In this document: in pieces, positions 36,526 to 50,100 of the stretch
How positions within the stretch are numbered: position 1 is the first letter of the stretch
Layout of the letters: the number at the start of each line of letters is the position of its first letter
Source: Talinum fruticosum
Lineage: Eukaryota; Streptophyta; Magnoliopsida; Caryophyllales; Talinaceae
Direction of reading: 5' to 3'
DNA: 64,000 nt
NCBI GenBank assembly: GCA_021018815.1
Contig: JAITYX010000004.1
Coordinates: 7,258,001 to 7,322,000 of the forward strand
Made by a program: the position numbers and the translations under genes
The notes under the pieces: generated by a model
Database searches by the model: none
The model's input: only the letters and a program-made list of their open reading frames with translations
What the model was told of the DNA's origin: nothing

Positions 36526-38140
36526 TGAAGACTCGGACTTTATACTCACACTTTTCTCGAGTTCCATCGAGGAATCAAGTCTAAGACTTCTTCTCCTATA
36601 GAGTTTTGATTCCAAACCATTCCATGTGCCTTACAAACTTTTCTCGAGTGATATAGCATTTTTCTCTCGAGTGTTATAGAATCTACTATATATGTTTTTG
36701 ATTGTTTCTAACCGATCGACCGACTCGTAAAGCTTTCGTCTACATGCCTCTTCACACTCGCTCCGAGTCACTCAACACTCGGGTATATCGCATGTTCAAA
36801 CATTTTTGTTCACGTACATAAACTCGAGTCCGACTTCATGTTACAGGAATTACATTGTTAATTCTCTATTCCAAGTCGACTTATTTAGTTTGAACCTTGG
36901 TTAGTCTAGATCAAGTTTGTTTACTCCGATCTTCTACTTGACTTGATTACTTTCTAGATCGACTTAGGTGGAATTTTGAGTATCATGGATATTAGACTCA
37001 TAATTTTCCATTCCTTGTCCGACTCGGATAATTAGTCATTTAATTATCTTAATTATGTTATTATTTGTGTCTAATCTTGGACCAGAGTGTTTTAGACTTT
37101 GAGAACCAAATTGATTTACTTTTGCGAGTTATTCAAACGAGGCTATCCTAATTTTGAATAGCAAAAGTAACCGACTTCAATACGTCAAATCACCAGCAGA
37201 CAAGGCTTTTTCCACCTCCGACCTAACCCCAAACACTCGTGTCAGGATTGTCTGTTTCCAATTGGAAATCTGCAACACCAAGCTCTACGGTGGTTTCCAC
37301 CTTATTTTTAAAGATACTACCAAGTGGTTTTGGGACTTCCAAAGGATTCAAGAACTCGTTTCTCAACGTTCATATCTCAACGAGATATTTTATGAGTGAC
37401 TCGGAAAATTCTTTACAACGGTCACAAAGGACTTCCAGTTAGAAGATGGACACAACGGCTAAGCTGCTTGGTCACCTATAAATAGAAGCCAACTTTCAAG
37501 ACTTGAAGATTGCCGAATCTATTGTTAATACACATACTTAAGCAAAAGTCATTGTATTCATTCTCAATCTTCTACTTACAACTCCAATTCCGTATTTAAT
37601 AACTTTCCGATTTGTAAGGTCTTGTACTCGATTACAAACACTCTCTTTCTTACTCTCTAAGTAAGGTCCCTTGACTGAGCTGTAAGGGTTAACTCAGCTC
37701 AGCTTGTCCCTAATCGTAAACGTTATCTCGGTTAGAAAGTACTAGATCGGATAAGGGAATTTTTGAGTCTAGGAAAAACTTGTAAGGAGTTGTTTAAGGA
37801 AGCAACTTGGTTCAAGTCAGCCTACTGTATTTTGTGGACTCAAAATAGTGGATTTGACTTCGTGCTTGGATTAGCACGGTCCGTGGTTTTCCGCCCTAGG
37901 AGGGTTTCCACGTACTTTCCGAGTTATTACGTTTCGAGTGCATTCTAGACTAAGACAGCTTTTAAAATTCTATTTAATTTATTTCTTCGCTCTTCACTCG
38001 AATTCGAGCTAGTACTTTTCTAAGCTCAGCCTTGTCTCTCGCTCACCTCATATTCATATCTATTTTAAATTCAAGCAAATTTCATCATCACCCTATTCAC
38101 CCCCTCTAGGGTGACTTAGCCTCTCCCGAGCAAACCTTCA
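36526..38140 (+). repeat. 5' LTR of copia copy B
   Basis: It starts TGAAGACTCGG and ends CAAACCTTCA, 1615 bp. The TATA box is at 37477-37484 (TATAAATA), matched at 46512-46519 in the 3' LTR. The motif ACTCGG/CCGAGT recurs along the LTR. Confidence 0.92.
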
Positions 38141-38142
38141 AT

Positions 38143-38154
38143 TGGTATCGAGCC
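38143..38154 (+). other. primer binding site of copia copy B
   Basis: TGGTATCGAGCC two bases after the LTR end matches the initiator tRNA-Met complement TGGTATCAGAGCC used by most plant copia elements, with one base missing. Confidence 0.8.
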
Positions 38155-38199
38155 TAGCCTTTCGTAAAGGATCCAACCATCCAAAGGTTTAAAGATTAA

Positions 38200-39470
38200 A
38201 TGGCTCGGAATAATGGAGAGTTCGATGAAGGAAGATCTTCCAGCAGACCACCAAAATTCAAAGGATCTAACTTCGTCTACCTGGAAGAAACTCATGGAAT
38301 ATTTTCTGCTAGATCATGATGAGGATGTTTGGAACATCATACAAGTAGGCAACTACATTCCCAAGAAACAAGGCGCATACCCAAGACAAAGGTCGAGTTC
38401 ACTGCCGATGAAGCGAGAAGTTCGAAAGAACTTCAAGGCAATGAACATTCTGATGTGCGCCATCAGCTCGAAGAATACAACCGAGTGTCCGCTCGTGATA
38501 CAGCCAAAGAAGTATGGGATACGCTGGTCAACACCTATGAAGGCACAAGCCAGGTCGACAAGCGAAGATAAGCCAATATCTTCATAAGTATGATCTATTC
38601 AAGATGGAGCCGTAAGAAAACATCACTCGGATGTTCATTCGCTTTACCGAGATTACCAACAATCTCAAATCTCTGGGTCAAAAGATCTCCCACGAGGAAA
38701 TGTGCGTAAAGATACTCGTAAGCCTACCCAAGAAAAGATGGGGTCCCAAAGTGACAACTATCGAAGAGGCTCGGAACTTGTCTCTACTAAAGCCGGACGA
38801 ACTCATTGGGAAGCTTTTCACCCATGAGATCCACCTGGAAGAGGAGGATGCAGAGGTCAGCACCAAAAAGAACATTGCGCCGAAAGCCTCGTAAAACCGG
38901 AGAAGCAGATTTGAGTTCTTTTGACTCGGAAGAGGATCCCATGGCACTTATTGCTAGAGGCTTCAAGAGAATGATGAAGCACAAGAGATGGGATAAGAAG
39001 CCAAAAGAAGAGTTCTACAAGAAAGACAAGAAGGATAGAAAAGGTAAATACTCTTCCCCTTCAAAGTTATCTTTACCTAAGAACTCGGTCTGTTTTGAAT
39101 GTGGCAGCAAGGAACACATAGTCAAAGATTGTCCAAAGAGAAAAAGGGACAGAAAGAAGAAAAAGGCTATGATGGCCACATGGAGTGATGAGGACTCATC
39201 AGAAGATGACGAGGACTCGGATGACTCAAAGTGTCCGATGGCACTTTCCGACTCGTAAGTGGAAATAGAGTCGACTACGTATCAATCGGACAATGAGAAA
39301 GAAAATCCTCAAGAGGTAATTGAGTACTTCCTCAAATTCTCTAAAGTTGATTTAGCTAAGTATATTTTCACTTTGGAAGAGAAGTCCAATTCGATTCTTC
39401 TCATTTTAAAGAACAACTTGAGTCAATTTCTTCCGAGAACATTTGTTTAAAAAATGAGTTGGAAAACCGA
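38200..39470 (+). pseudogene. gag: copia gag (nucleocapsid), degenerate
   Basis: An ATG at 38200 starts MARNNGEFDEGRSSSRPP, a typical N-terminus for this gag family, followed by FTADEARSSKEL and DTAKEVWDTLVNTYEGTSQV of the UBN2/DUF4219-type gag. The zinc knuckle CFECGSKEHIVKDC (CX2CX4HX4C) lies at about 39090-39133, followed by Lys-rich and acidic segments. Frameshifts near 38250-38340, 38570-38640 and 38830-38890 break the frame. The product would package element RNA. Confidence 0.85.
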
Positions 39471-39979
39471 GACTTACACTCGTGAGAACTCAAGACTAGT
39501 GCTCAATCCAATGAGACCGAGTCCGAGTTACCGTAAAAGAAAATGAGCAACTAAAGCAAAAGCTCAACGAGTCTCAAGATCTTGTTTTAAAGTTTACTCA
39601 AGGTCGAAGAACCTTGATATGCTCTTGGGATCTCAATGTGTCTCCTTCAGAAAAGAAGGTCTTGGTTTTAACAAAGAGGAGGAATCCAATTCCTACTCGG
39701 AGCTTTTCAAAAGGATTCTAGAACCGTAAAGTTCAGGAAGGTCGAGCACGGTTCCATTCATAAAAATGAAAGGAGGATTGAGCCCAGCACCAACTTATAG
39801 GAGAAAACCATCTCCACCGATTTATAAAAGAAAAGCTTTTCAAAAGAAAGAGACACGGACTCAGTTCTCTAAACGGAAGACTCGAGAATCGGACCGGATC
39901 TAAAGTCATTCAAATCGGGTTCTGAAAAACCTTCTTCCTCGAAAAGGACCACAAGAAAGGGTGTTACTGCGTTCATTAG

Positions 39980-42900
39980 AGGAAGTGAGAAAGGTTAGTT
40001 TGTTTCGTTTTGCGAGCCACTCGTAAAAGATCAAAAGGGCATTGGTACCGGACAAGTGGATGCTCATGCCACATGTCAGGAGGCTCGGGACTCTTTTCCG
40101 AGTTAGAAGAGTACAAAAGAGGAAAAGTCACATTTGGAGATAACAGCAAAGGCAAGATAATTGGGATAGGCAAGATTGGAAAGAGAGGCAACTGGTCAGC
40201 CCAAGTATACCTTGTCAAAGGATTAAAGTATAACTTGTATAGCATCTCTCAATTGTGTGATAAAGGTCAAGAGGTAAGATTCACTCAAGTCAACTGTTAC
40301 ATTTCGATGACACTACCAAGGAGATCAAGCTCTCGGGTAAGAGATCGGTAACACTTACATTATTCCTCTTTCGACCCGAATCGAATTTATCTTCTTTAAA
40401 AGCATCACTTCTTGATGACTCATGGACATGGCATCGTAGATTAGGCCATGTTAGCATGCATACTATTAAGAAATTGGCATCTCATGGTTTAGTCGGAGGA
40501 TTGCCTAATTGTGCTTTTAAGAAAGATAAGATTTGTGAAGCTTGCACAAAAGGGAAACAAGTCATATCATCTTTCAAATCTCTCGAAGATAGTTTCCACA
40601 TCCAAGGTGCTTGAAATGCTACATATGGACTTATGTGGTGAAATCCTTGTTAAGAGTCTTAGAGGTAAATCATATGAACTTGTTACTGTTGATGATTACT
40701 CACGATTTACCTGGGTGTGTTTTCTTAAGCACAAAAATGAAGCATTCAAAGAGTTCGAGTAAGCTCTGCAGGAAAATCTAAGTTGAGTCTCGGACTCAGA
40801 TTCAAAGAATTCGAACCGACCATGGAAGGGAGTTCGACTACTCGGAATTTGCAGAGTTTTGTGACAAGAATGGCATCTCCCACAACTTCTCAGCACCAAG
40901 AACCCCTCAACGTAATGGAATAGTGGAGAGAAAGAACAGAACTCCGGAAGAAATAGCTAGGATAATGATGATTGAACACAATCTACCCTACTATTTCTAG
41001 GCCGAGGCAATCAACACAGCTAACTACACCTTGAACAGATGCCTCACTGGACCCATTCTCAAGAAAACACCGTACGAGCTCTACAAAGGGAAGAAACCCA
41101 ATATTTCATACTTCAAATCCTTTGGATGTAAGTGTTTTGCTCACAACAATGGTAAGGATCACCTGACCAAGTTTGATGCTCGGTCAGATGAAGGTATTTT
41201 TCTAGGTTATTCATCTCATAGAAAAGCTTATCGCATTTTCAATAAGAGAACTAACAAACTGGAAGAAAGCATCCACGTTGTGTTTGATGAACTTGAACAA
41301 GAAAAACCAAGTGAGTCAACATTCTCGGGCCTAAAGCTCAGCAGAAATGATGATCACGAGCCTATCGAGAATCAAACCCAACCAGCTCGGAATGAAGTCA
41401 CTTAGAACGAAGTGACTCGGAATGAGACAACTCAAGAATCCTCTCGAATGATGAAGGACAATCTGATGAACAGGATCACTCGGAACAAGCTTCGAAGATC
41501 AAGAAATTTAGCCTACGGATCCGATGAATCGGAGAACAGGTAGAGCATTCAAGTATGCTTCTAGTTATCCACTAGAAAACATATTGTCCGATATCAACAA
41601 GTGGGGTAAGAACTCGTTCCTTTCTTTAGAATTTATGTGCATTCACCGCATTCATTTCATTAACTCGAACCTAAAAATGCAATAGAGGCCCTAAATGAAC
41701 CCGAATGGGTAGAGGCTATGCAAGAGGAACTCAATCAATTCGAAAGAAACCAAGTCTCGGACTATGACCAAACGACCTTCTTACCACCCAGCCATAGGAA
41801 CCAAGTGGGTTTTCAAGAACAAACTAGATGAAGGTGGATTGGTAGTCGAAACAAGGCTAGACTTGTGGCTCAAGGTTACAATCAGGAAGAAGGGATTGAT
41901 TGTGGGGAAACCTTTGCACCTGTACCTGAATTGAAGCCATTAGAATTCCGTTGGCATTTGCATCTAGCATGAATATCAAGTTATATCAAATGGATGTTAA
42001 GTGTGCTTTTCTGAATGGTTTTATCGAAGAGGAAGTCTATGTTGAGTAGCCCCTAGATTTGAAAACTCAGATTTTCCAAATCATGTTTTCAAGGTTCAAA
42101 AAGCTCTTTATGGTCTTAAACAAGCATCCACGCTTGGTATGAAAGACTCGAGCAATTTCTTGGTTCAAAATGATTTTAGAAGAGGTCGGATCGACAAAAC
42201 TCTAGGAAAGATTTCCTTATCGCTCAAATATATGTTGATGATATAATTTTTGGAGCTACTAATGAAATTCCGTGTCGAAATTTTTCCGAGCTAATGAGAC
42301 AGGAATTTCAAATGAGTATGATGGGAGAAGTCAATTTCTTCCTTGGTCTACAAATCAAGCAGGACAAAAATGGAATCTATGTCCATCAAGCAAAGTACAC
42401 CAAGGAGCTGCTGAAAAATATAAACTTCAAGATGCGAAGCATGCAAGCAACACCTATGAGCGAGTAGCTTGAAACTGGACTCGGACTGAAAAGGTAAAGC
42501 AATAGATCGAAGCTCTATCGAGGTATGATTGGATCTTTGCTATATCTTACTTCCAGTAGACCATATATAATGTTTAGTGTCTGTCTATGCACAAGATTCC
42601 TAGCTAATCCAAAAGAATCACATCTCGTTGCAGGTGAAGAGAATATTCGGATATCTTGCAGGGACTCGGAATTTAGGTCTATGGTACTCCGGAAACTCGG
42701 AACCGACTCTCACCTGGATACTCGGATGCTGATTACGCTGGATACAAAGTTGATAGAAAAGAGCACCTCAGGAGCTTGCCAATTTCGGGTCAATCCTTAA
42801 TATCTTGGCACTCAAAGAAGCAAAACTCAGTAGCTCTATCAATCGCCGAGGTCGAGTATATTGCAGCTGGAGCATGTTGTGCTCGGATTTTATGGATAAA

Positions 42901-43130
42901 GCAACACTTGAAAGATCTTGGACTTTCTTTCAAATCGGTTCCAATCAAGTGTGATAATCGAGTGCAATCAGCATCATCAAAAATCCAGTTCGAGCACTCA
43001 AAGACGAAACACATTAAGTTCGGTATCATTTCCTAAGAGACCATTCCGAGAAAGAAGATATTGAACTTGAATTCATTCCTACTAATCTTCAATTAGCTGA
43101 TATCTTTACTAAACCACTTAGTGAGGATAA
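39980..43130 (+). pseudogene. pol: copia pol polyprotein (PR, INT, RT, RNase H), degenerate
   Basis: Protease region at 40043-40300: the catalytic segment reads WYRTSGCSCHMSG, so the Asp normally found before Ser-Gly is lost. GAG-pre-integrase at 40420-40560 with SWTWHRRLGHVSMHTIKKL. Integrase at about 40600-41310 with DDYSRFTWVCFLKH, then RTDHGREFDYSEFAEF and the downstream Glu region. RT at about 41760-42480 with Tyr-Val-Asp-Asp at 42231-42242. RNase H at about 42600-43040. Stops and frameshifts (for example near 40760, 41000 and 42048) abolish function. It is colinear with copy A positions 1-3130. Confidence 0.9.
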
Positions 43131-43814
43131 GTTTTGCTTTATTAGGAATGAGCTTGGCATGTTAAATGCAAAATTATTTGCTTTCTATGTGAAAATTTTT
43201 ATTGCATGATTATGTGTTATGTCATTTCATTTCTTAAATAACCATTAGTTCGGTTGATTTAGTGATACTGAGCCGATAGTTATTATTTATTTCTAGTTTC
43301 GAGTCACTCGAAACCTAGCTGAGTCGGACTCGGACTTTGAGAAAAATGGACATCAAAGTTCGAAATCATCTCTAGACAAGTGGAGAATTTCGAATTTGTT
43401 TTCAAAATCTTTCTTTTTCTCTCTCTCTCGCGCGCCGTGATCGAGTCAACTAGCCGTTGGGAGACAAACCGCTGGAATTCTAACCGTTGTGCAAGAGAAT
43501 AGTCACACCGGTCCGAGGTGACCGCTAAAAGAGTTGAGTCGAACGGATACTAAAGACGTTTATTTTTTTTTCTTATAAATAGCACCTATTCTCCTTCATT
43601 TCTTTACTTTACTCTTTGCTTACTCTCTCTCTCAAAATCAAATCCTCGTTACCACGTTCTCGGTGACTAAAAGCGACATACAGCGCTCTCAAGCTTCGTG
43701 AAGAACATCTCAAGTAAGCTCTGTTGCTCTCAAACTCATTCTTCTTCTACTGTTTTCTTTTATCTTTCACTCTCTTCGAGCTCTTTTCTCCTACTCTCTC
43801 TTTTCTCCATCAAT

Positions 43815-45166
43815 ATGCCGAAAAGAGGTTCTCACCCCGATTTTCTTGGCTCTACCACAAAGAAACCCCGCACAAAAAGCCAAGAAGGCCCCTCAAATTC
43901 TAAACCCCTTGTCACCCAAGCACCTTGCGTCTGGATGATAAATTCTTCCCAACCACAAAATTTTCGTGGTTTCTTCACATACAGATCGACCGGGTCTACA
44001 ATTTTCTTTGTTTTAGCGAGTTCATCTATCCCGAACTCTTATCCGAGTTTTACACTCATATTTCCAACTCGAAGGTATTCTGACCTCCGGAGTTCGTAAC
44101 ATAACTCGTTCGAATCAATACTTCCCTCCTCCATCGTCCTGTTCAAAGTATCTTCCTTCTTCTTGAACAAGCAATCCAATACCTTTCAATGAGGTCGCTA
44201 ACGACTTCTTTGAAAAGTATGCAAAATAGTTCCCTGGGTCACGCAAAAACTTTTCGTGACCCAACTAAAGTCGAAGCTCGCCTTCCGTGTTTCTTACTCG
44301 ATGAGGACTTTCTTCTCACAAGCACTCCAAGAAGGAGAACCCCAACTCCAAGCATCTTAAGGCTCTTTTTGACATCCTAGAGGGCTACGAAGTACACCTC
44401 TTTCCTTCCATCATTGAGCAAATGGCAGTTGTGCCAGCTCAAACTCGTAACAAAAAGAACATCCCTCTCCCTTTCAGTGCTCTTCTCACTCTCATTTGCA
44501 AACAATTCAAAGTTCCTCTTCCCTCGGATCCGAACGCAGCTTCGAGGCTACCATTGTAGTTGGAAAAAGGAACTTCGGGGTACGGATACTAAGAAACCCA
44601 ACCTGGTGTCCGGGTTCACAGCTCGGAGCCGAGGCCACCTTCTCCGCCTCAAACTTAGAAAGACGCCCCTCTTTCTCTTCCTCGCTCCACCCGGTGGCAC
44701 CTCCACCTCAAGTGCTTCTAAAACTTTTTCTTCCATTTTGTCCACTCGCTTTCATGGACAAAATTTCTTCTATGTCCTTGGAACTCAAGGACCTTCTCCG
44801 GTCATTCAAGACTGTCTTCCAGTCTATGACCATCAACCAGAAAACCGCTCAATCTCAACTCCGAGAGCATTAAGACGTGCTCCTTGAGATGAAGGCTCGG
44901 TGAAAGAGCAGAGGGAGTTGATCGAGCTTCTTCAGGAGAGACGATCCAAGGTAGCTCGAATCAAGGAGACTCGGACACCTCCGAGGAATCCTAGAGCCCC
45001 GCCAAGTCCTCCTCGGATAGAGGAAAAGAAGAAGAAGGAGAAGAAGAAGCAGAGGAGCTCGCGATTGAGGCAGCTCCTTCGATCAAGGAGAGCTAGAAGG
45101 GCAAGGAGAACAAGAAGGACAAGGAGCAAGCAACCGAGGGTCCGGGTGCTCCTCAACACCGACTAA
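43815..45166 (+). pseudogene. extra ORF in env position of Sirevirus-like copy B (env-like, degenerate)
   Basis: It starts MPKRGSHPDFLGSTTKKPRT, almost identical to copy A at 3719, and ends in a helical, highly basic Lys/Glu-rich segment (LRSFKTVFQSMTINQKT, then ELIELLQERRSKVA). Several frameshifts separate the pieces. Its position between pol and the 3' LTR fits the env-like ORF of Sireviruses. I see coiled-coil and basic regions but no convincing membrane segment, so its role is unknown. The conserved N-terminus with KKPR suggests a nuclear-localisation-like basic patch. Confidence 0.65.
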
Positions 45167-45549
45167 TCCATCCCCTCCTTAGTTTCTTAGTCTTTTCTTT
45201 ACGAGTGTTTCATGTTTTTCTTTTTTGTCCGGACATCAAATATATACTTCTTGTTGAATTCTTCCCAATTTTTTTGTTTTGGCTGAAAGGCAAGGGGGAG
45301 AATAGATAGAACAAAATTTGTTGTCTTGTTTAGGGGAGTCTCTCTCACCCTCTCGTAAATATTTTTCTGATGTTAATGAAGTAATGCATTTCCTTAATAA
45401 TTGTTGAGTATCTATTTGATTTTATCTCGTTTCTTGCTCTGTTACTTTTGCTCTTGCTATGAACTCTCAAGTTACTTTACGAGCACGTTTATATAATCGG
45501 ACTTTTATCACTAACAAAGTTTCTGTCTAAGTATGGAATGCCTTTCATC

Positions 45550-45561
45550 AAAAAGGGGAGA
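45550..45561 (+). other. polypurine tract of copia copy B
   Basis: An A5-G4-AGA tract one base before the 3' LTR, identical to that of copy A. Confidence 0.8.
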
Positions 45562-45562
45562 T

Positions 45563-47175
45563 TGAAGACTCATACTTTATACTTACACTTTTCCGAGTTC
45601 CATCGAGGAATCGGTATAAGACTTCTTCTCCTATAGAGTTTTGATTCCAAGCCATTCCATGTGCCTTACAAACTTTTCTGAGTGATATAGCATTTTTCTC
45701 TCGAGTGTTATAGAATCTACTATGTATGTTTTCGATTGTTTCGATCGACTAACCGACTCGAAAGCTTTCGTCTACATGCCTCTTCACACTCGGTTCCGAG
45801 TCACTCAACACTCGGGTATATCGCATGTTCAAACACTTCGTTCACGTACATAAACTCGAGTCCGACTTCATGTTACAGGAATTACATTGTTAATTCTCTA
45901 TTCCAAGTCAGCTTATTTAGTTTGAACCTTGGTTAGTCTAGATCAAGTTTGTTTACTCCGATCTTCTACTTGACTTGATTATCTTCTAGACTCGACTCGG
46001 ATGGAATTTTGAGTATCATGGATATTAGACTCATAATTTTCCATTCCTTTTCCGACTCGGATAATTAGTCATTTAATTATCTTAATTATGTTATTATCTC
46101 GTGTCTAATCTTGGACCAAAGTATTTTATACTTTGAGAACCAAATTGATTTACTTTTGCGAGGTTATTCAAACGAGGCTATCCTAATTTCGAATAGCAAA
46201 AGTAACCAACTTCAAAAAGTCAAATCACCAAGCAGACAAGGATTTTTCCACCTCCGACCTAACCCCGGACATCGTGTCGGGATTGTCTATTTCCAATTGG
46301 AAATCTGCAACACCAAGCTCTACGGTGGTTTCCACCTTATTTTTAAAGACACTACCAAGTGGTTTTGGGACTTCCAAAGGAGTCAAGAACTGTTGCTCAA
46401 TGTTCATATCTCAACGGATATTTTCCGAGTGACTCGTAAAATTCTTTACAACTGGTCACAAAGGACTTCCAGTTAGAAGATGGACACAACGGCTAAGTCT
46501 GCTTGGTCACCTATAAATAGAAGCCAACTTTCAAGACTTGAAGATTACCGAATCTATTGTTAATACACATACTTAAGCAAAAGTCATTGTATTCATTCTC
46601 AATCTTCTACTTACAACTCCAATTCTATATTTAATAACTTTCCGAGTTGTAAGGTCTTGTACTCGATTACAAACACTCTCTTTCTTACTCTCTAAGTAAG
46701 GTCCCTTGACTGAGCTGTAAGGGTTAACTCAGCTCGCTTGTCCCTAACTATAAGGGTTATCTCGGTTAGGAAGTACTAGATCGGATAAGGGAATTTCGAG
46801 TCTAGGAAAAACTTATAAGGAGTTGTTTAAGGGAGTAACTTGGTTCAAGTCAGTCTATTATATTTTGTGGACTAAAAATAGTGGATTTGACTTCGTGCTT
46901 GGATTAGCACGGTCCGTGGTTTTCTGCCCCAGGAGGGTTTCCACGTACTTTTTGAGTTATTACTTTTCCGAGTGCATTCTAGACTCGGACAGCTTTTAAA
47001 GTTCTATTTAATATGTTTATTCACTCTTAATCGAATTCCGAGTTAGTACTTTTCCGAGCTCATCCTTGACTCTCGCTCACCTCGCATTCATATCTATTTT
47101 AAATTCAAGCAAATTTCATCATCACCTTATTTACCCCCTCTAGGGTGACTTAGCCTCTCCCCGAGCAAACTTTCG
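45563..47175 (+). repeat. 3' LTR of copia copy B
   Basis: 1613 bp, homologous end to end to 36526-38140. The last bases have drifted from TTCA to TTCG. It is followed by GAATG (47176-47180), the right target duplication. Confidence 0.9.
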
Positions 47176-47180
47176 GAATG

Positions 47181-50100
47181 CTATGTCGTAAGCCTTCGAG
47201 CCTTAATGGCGAAGCGGACGGAAGAAGGAAAAGCTAAGGATGACCCCAAGGGCAAGAAACCGAAAGTAGAGCTCTCCGCCAAGATCCCCGAAACTATGAT
47301 GGTGTGCTTCGCCACCACCGAAGACCATGGCGAGGACCGACCTATACCTTCGGAAGATGTCGAACTCATCCCTTTAGAGTAAACCTGCCCCGATCGTTCC
47401 ATACAAGTGGGCAGGTACCTCCGCAAAGGGATCGAAGACGGTCTTGTCCGACTTTTGAGAGAGTACAAAGATGTCTTCGCCTTTGGACCCAAAGAGATGC
47501 CCGAGTTGAGCCCTAAGGTCATCGAGCACAAGTTGAATGTCGATGCATCTTACAAACCCATCATCCAAAACGAAGACATCTAGGGGTAGAACGCAGCACG
47601 GCGGTGGCCGAGGAGGTCGAAAGCTACTCGGAGGCGGGGTTCATCCAAAAATGCCAATACCCCAAGTGGATCGCCAATGTCGTCTTGGTGAAAAGGTCGA
47701 ACGGTACATGGAGAATGTGCGTCGACTTCACCGACCTCAACAAAGCGTGCCCAAAAGACAGACTATCCTTTGCCAAAAATTGACAAACTCGTTGATGCGA
47801 TGATAGGCCACGCCCTTCTCGGTTCAGGGACGCTTTTCGAGGTACCATCAAATACCATTGTGCAAAGAAGACCAGGAAAGAACAGCCTTCATCATCGACC
47901 AAGGGTTGTATTGCTACAATGCGATGCCCTTCGGATCGAAAACGCTTGGAGCCACCTACCAAAGGTTTGTCAACATGGTCTTTGTCCACCTCATTGGGAA
48001 GACTGTGGAAGTATATGTGGACGACATGATCGTCAAGAGCAAGAAGGATATCGATCACGTTTCCAAACTCCGGAGGACGTTTGAAGTCCTACAAAGGTAT
48101 GGGATAAAGTTGAACCCTAAAAATGCACATTCGGAGTTAAGGCTGGAAAGTTCCTAGACTTCATGATCAACCACAAAGGGATAGAAGCAAATCCCGACAA
48201 AGTGCAAGCGGTGCTCAACATGAAGTCCCCAGGACCATTAAAGAGGTTTAGAAACTAACAAGGTGCGTAGCCGCCCTAGGACGATTCATGTCAAGGTCCG
48301 CAGACAAATGCCAGCCTTTCTTCAAGGTGTGCAAGAAAAAGCAAAGTTTGAGTGGGATCCTGAAGCGGAAGAAGCATTATCCCAATCGAAAGCATACCTA
48401 GCCCAACTCCCATAAATCGCCGAGTCCTACTTAGGGGAGCCCCTACTCATTTACCTCGTCGTCTTAGATCAAGCAATAAGCACAGTCCTCCTCGTGGAGA
48501 AAAAGAATGAGCAAATACCTATGTACAATGTCAGCCATGCACTCACAGTGCCGAGCTTCGCTACCTCGTGATCGAAAAATTCGCATATGCTCTCTTCTTG
48601 GCCGATAGAAAGCCGTGGCCTTACTTTGAGGCATACAAAGTGACAGTCCTTATCGATCAACCCTTGAGGAATGTGTTGTAGAAGTTTGAAAGCTCGGAAG
48701 AATGCTGAAGTGGGCCGTCAACCGGCCTCATATGGCGTGGAGTTCGAACCCGAAGAGCTATCAAAGCACAAGGATTGATAGATTTCATAGCGTAATGCTC
48801 ACACCCAAACCAGAACCTACCATCCGAAGATGAATGTTGGACCCTCTATGTAGATGGTTCAGCAACCAACGACGGGAGTGGGGCGGGGTTGGTCATCACT
48901 TCGCCGACGAGGGAATAATAGGAACACATGCTCAAATTCATGTTCAAAGCTTCCAACAACGAGGCGGAATACGAGGCCCTCTTAGCAGGCGTAGACCTCT
49001 CTTATACTGGCAGGAGCGAGCTTTGTAAAGCCTACTCGATTCCCAGCTTGTCGTCTCCCAGCTGAATGGAGAATACGAGGCACGGGATGAGGACATGATA
49101 GCGTATCGTCGAAAGGTCAAAGAAGCGAGCAGGACGACTCCAGCGACTTCGAAATCCTACGTGTACCCCACTCGGAGAACGAGACAAGCCGATGCCCTTT
49201 CCAAACTCGCCAGCTCCTCGGCCGACGGGCAGCCAAAAAGATCCAGTGGGAAATACTTAGAGAGAGAAGTATTGATGTCAAAGAAACCATGTGGTTAGAC
49301 AGGAGCAACACATGGATGGATCCCTCCATCAACTACTTATCCAGGGGGAACTTCCGCACGATGGCAAAGTGGAGCATGTCAAGAAGAGAGCGGAATGGTT
49401 TGTTTACTATGACGGAGCACTCTACAAGAAGGCGCACTCCCAACCCTTGCTTCATTGTGTACCGCCGAAATGGGTCAGAAAATACTCGAAGAAATTCATG
49501 AAAGAGTGTGCGGTTCGCACATAGGCGGAAGGGCACCGGCAATAAAGGCTTTACGGAGAGGATATTATTGGTCGTCCTTACGAGAAGATTCAATGGACTT
49601 GGTGAGGAAATGTGACAAATGCCAAAAATTCGCTCCTGTGCCGAAGCGCCCTCCTACCGAGTTGACTCCTATCCAGTCACCACTTCTTTTCGCAAAATGG
49701 GGGATGGATATCCTTGGTCCATTTCCAAAAGCCACGGGTCAGCGCAAGTATTTGTTCATAGCTGTGGACTATTACACTAAGTGGATAGAGGCGGAAGCCG
49801 TAGCCTTGATCCCCGAAAAGGAAGTGCGGAAGTTCATCCGGTAGAGCATAATCACTCGGTTTGGCGTCCCTGTGGCGATGATATTTGATACCGGCGACAA
49901 TTCGACATCGACAAGGTGCAAGATTACCTAGCCCAATATGATTGCCAAGCCCACTTCACGGCCGTGGCTCGTCCCCGCACCAATGGCCAAGCCGAGTCGG
50001 CCAACAAGGTCATGCTTAACGGCCTTAAGAAGAGGCTAGACGATGCTAAAGGAAAATGTGCGGATGAGTTGCCAGCCGTCTTATGGTCAATCGGGACCAC

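Larger units (their letters stand above)
36526..47175 (+). mobile_element. Sirevirus-like Ty1/copia element, copy B (complete structure, nested in gypsy)
   Basis: A full 10,650-bp structure: 5' LTR 36526-38140, primer site 38143-38154, gag from 38200, pol 39980-43130, env-position ORF 43815-45166, polypurine tract 45550-45561, 3' LTR 45563-47175. A 5-bp target duplication GAATG flanks it (36521-36525 and 47176-47180). The left and right gypsy halves join in frame across the site. The LTRs are nearly equal in length (1615 and 1613 bp) and still similar, but the ORFs contain frameshifts and stops. Same family as copy A at the window start. Confidence 0.92.
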
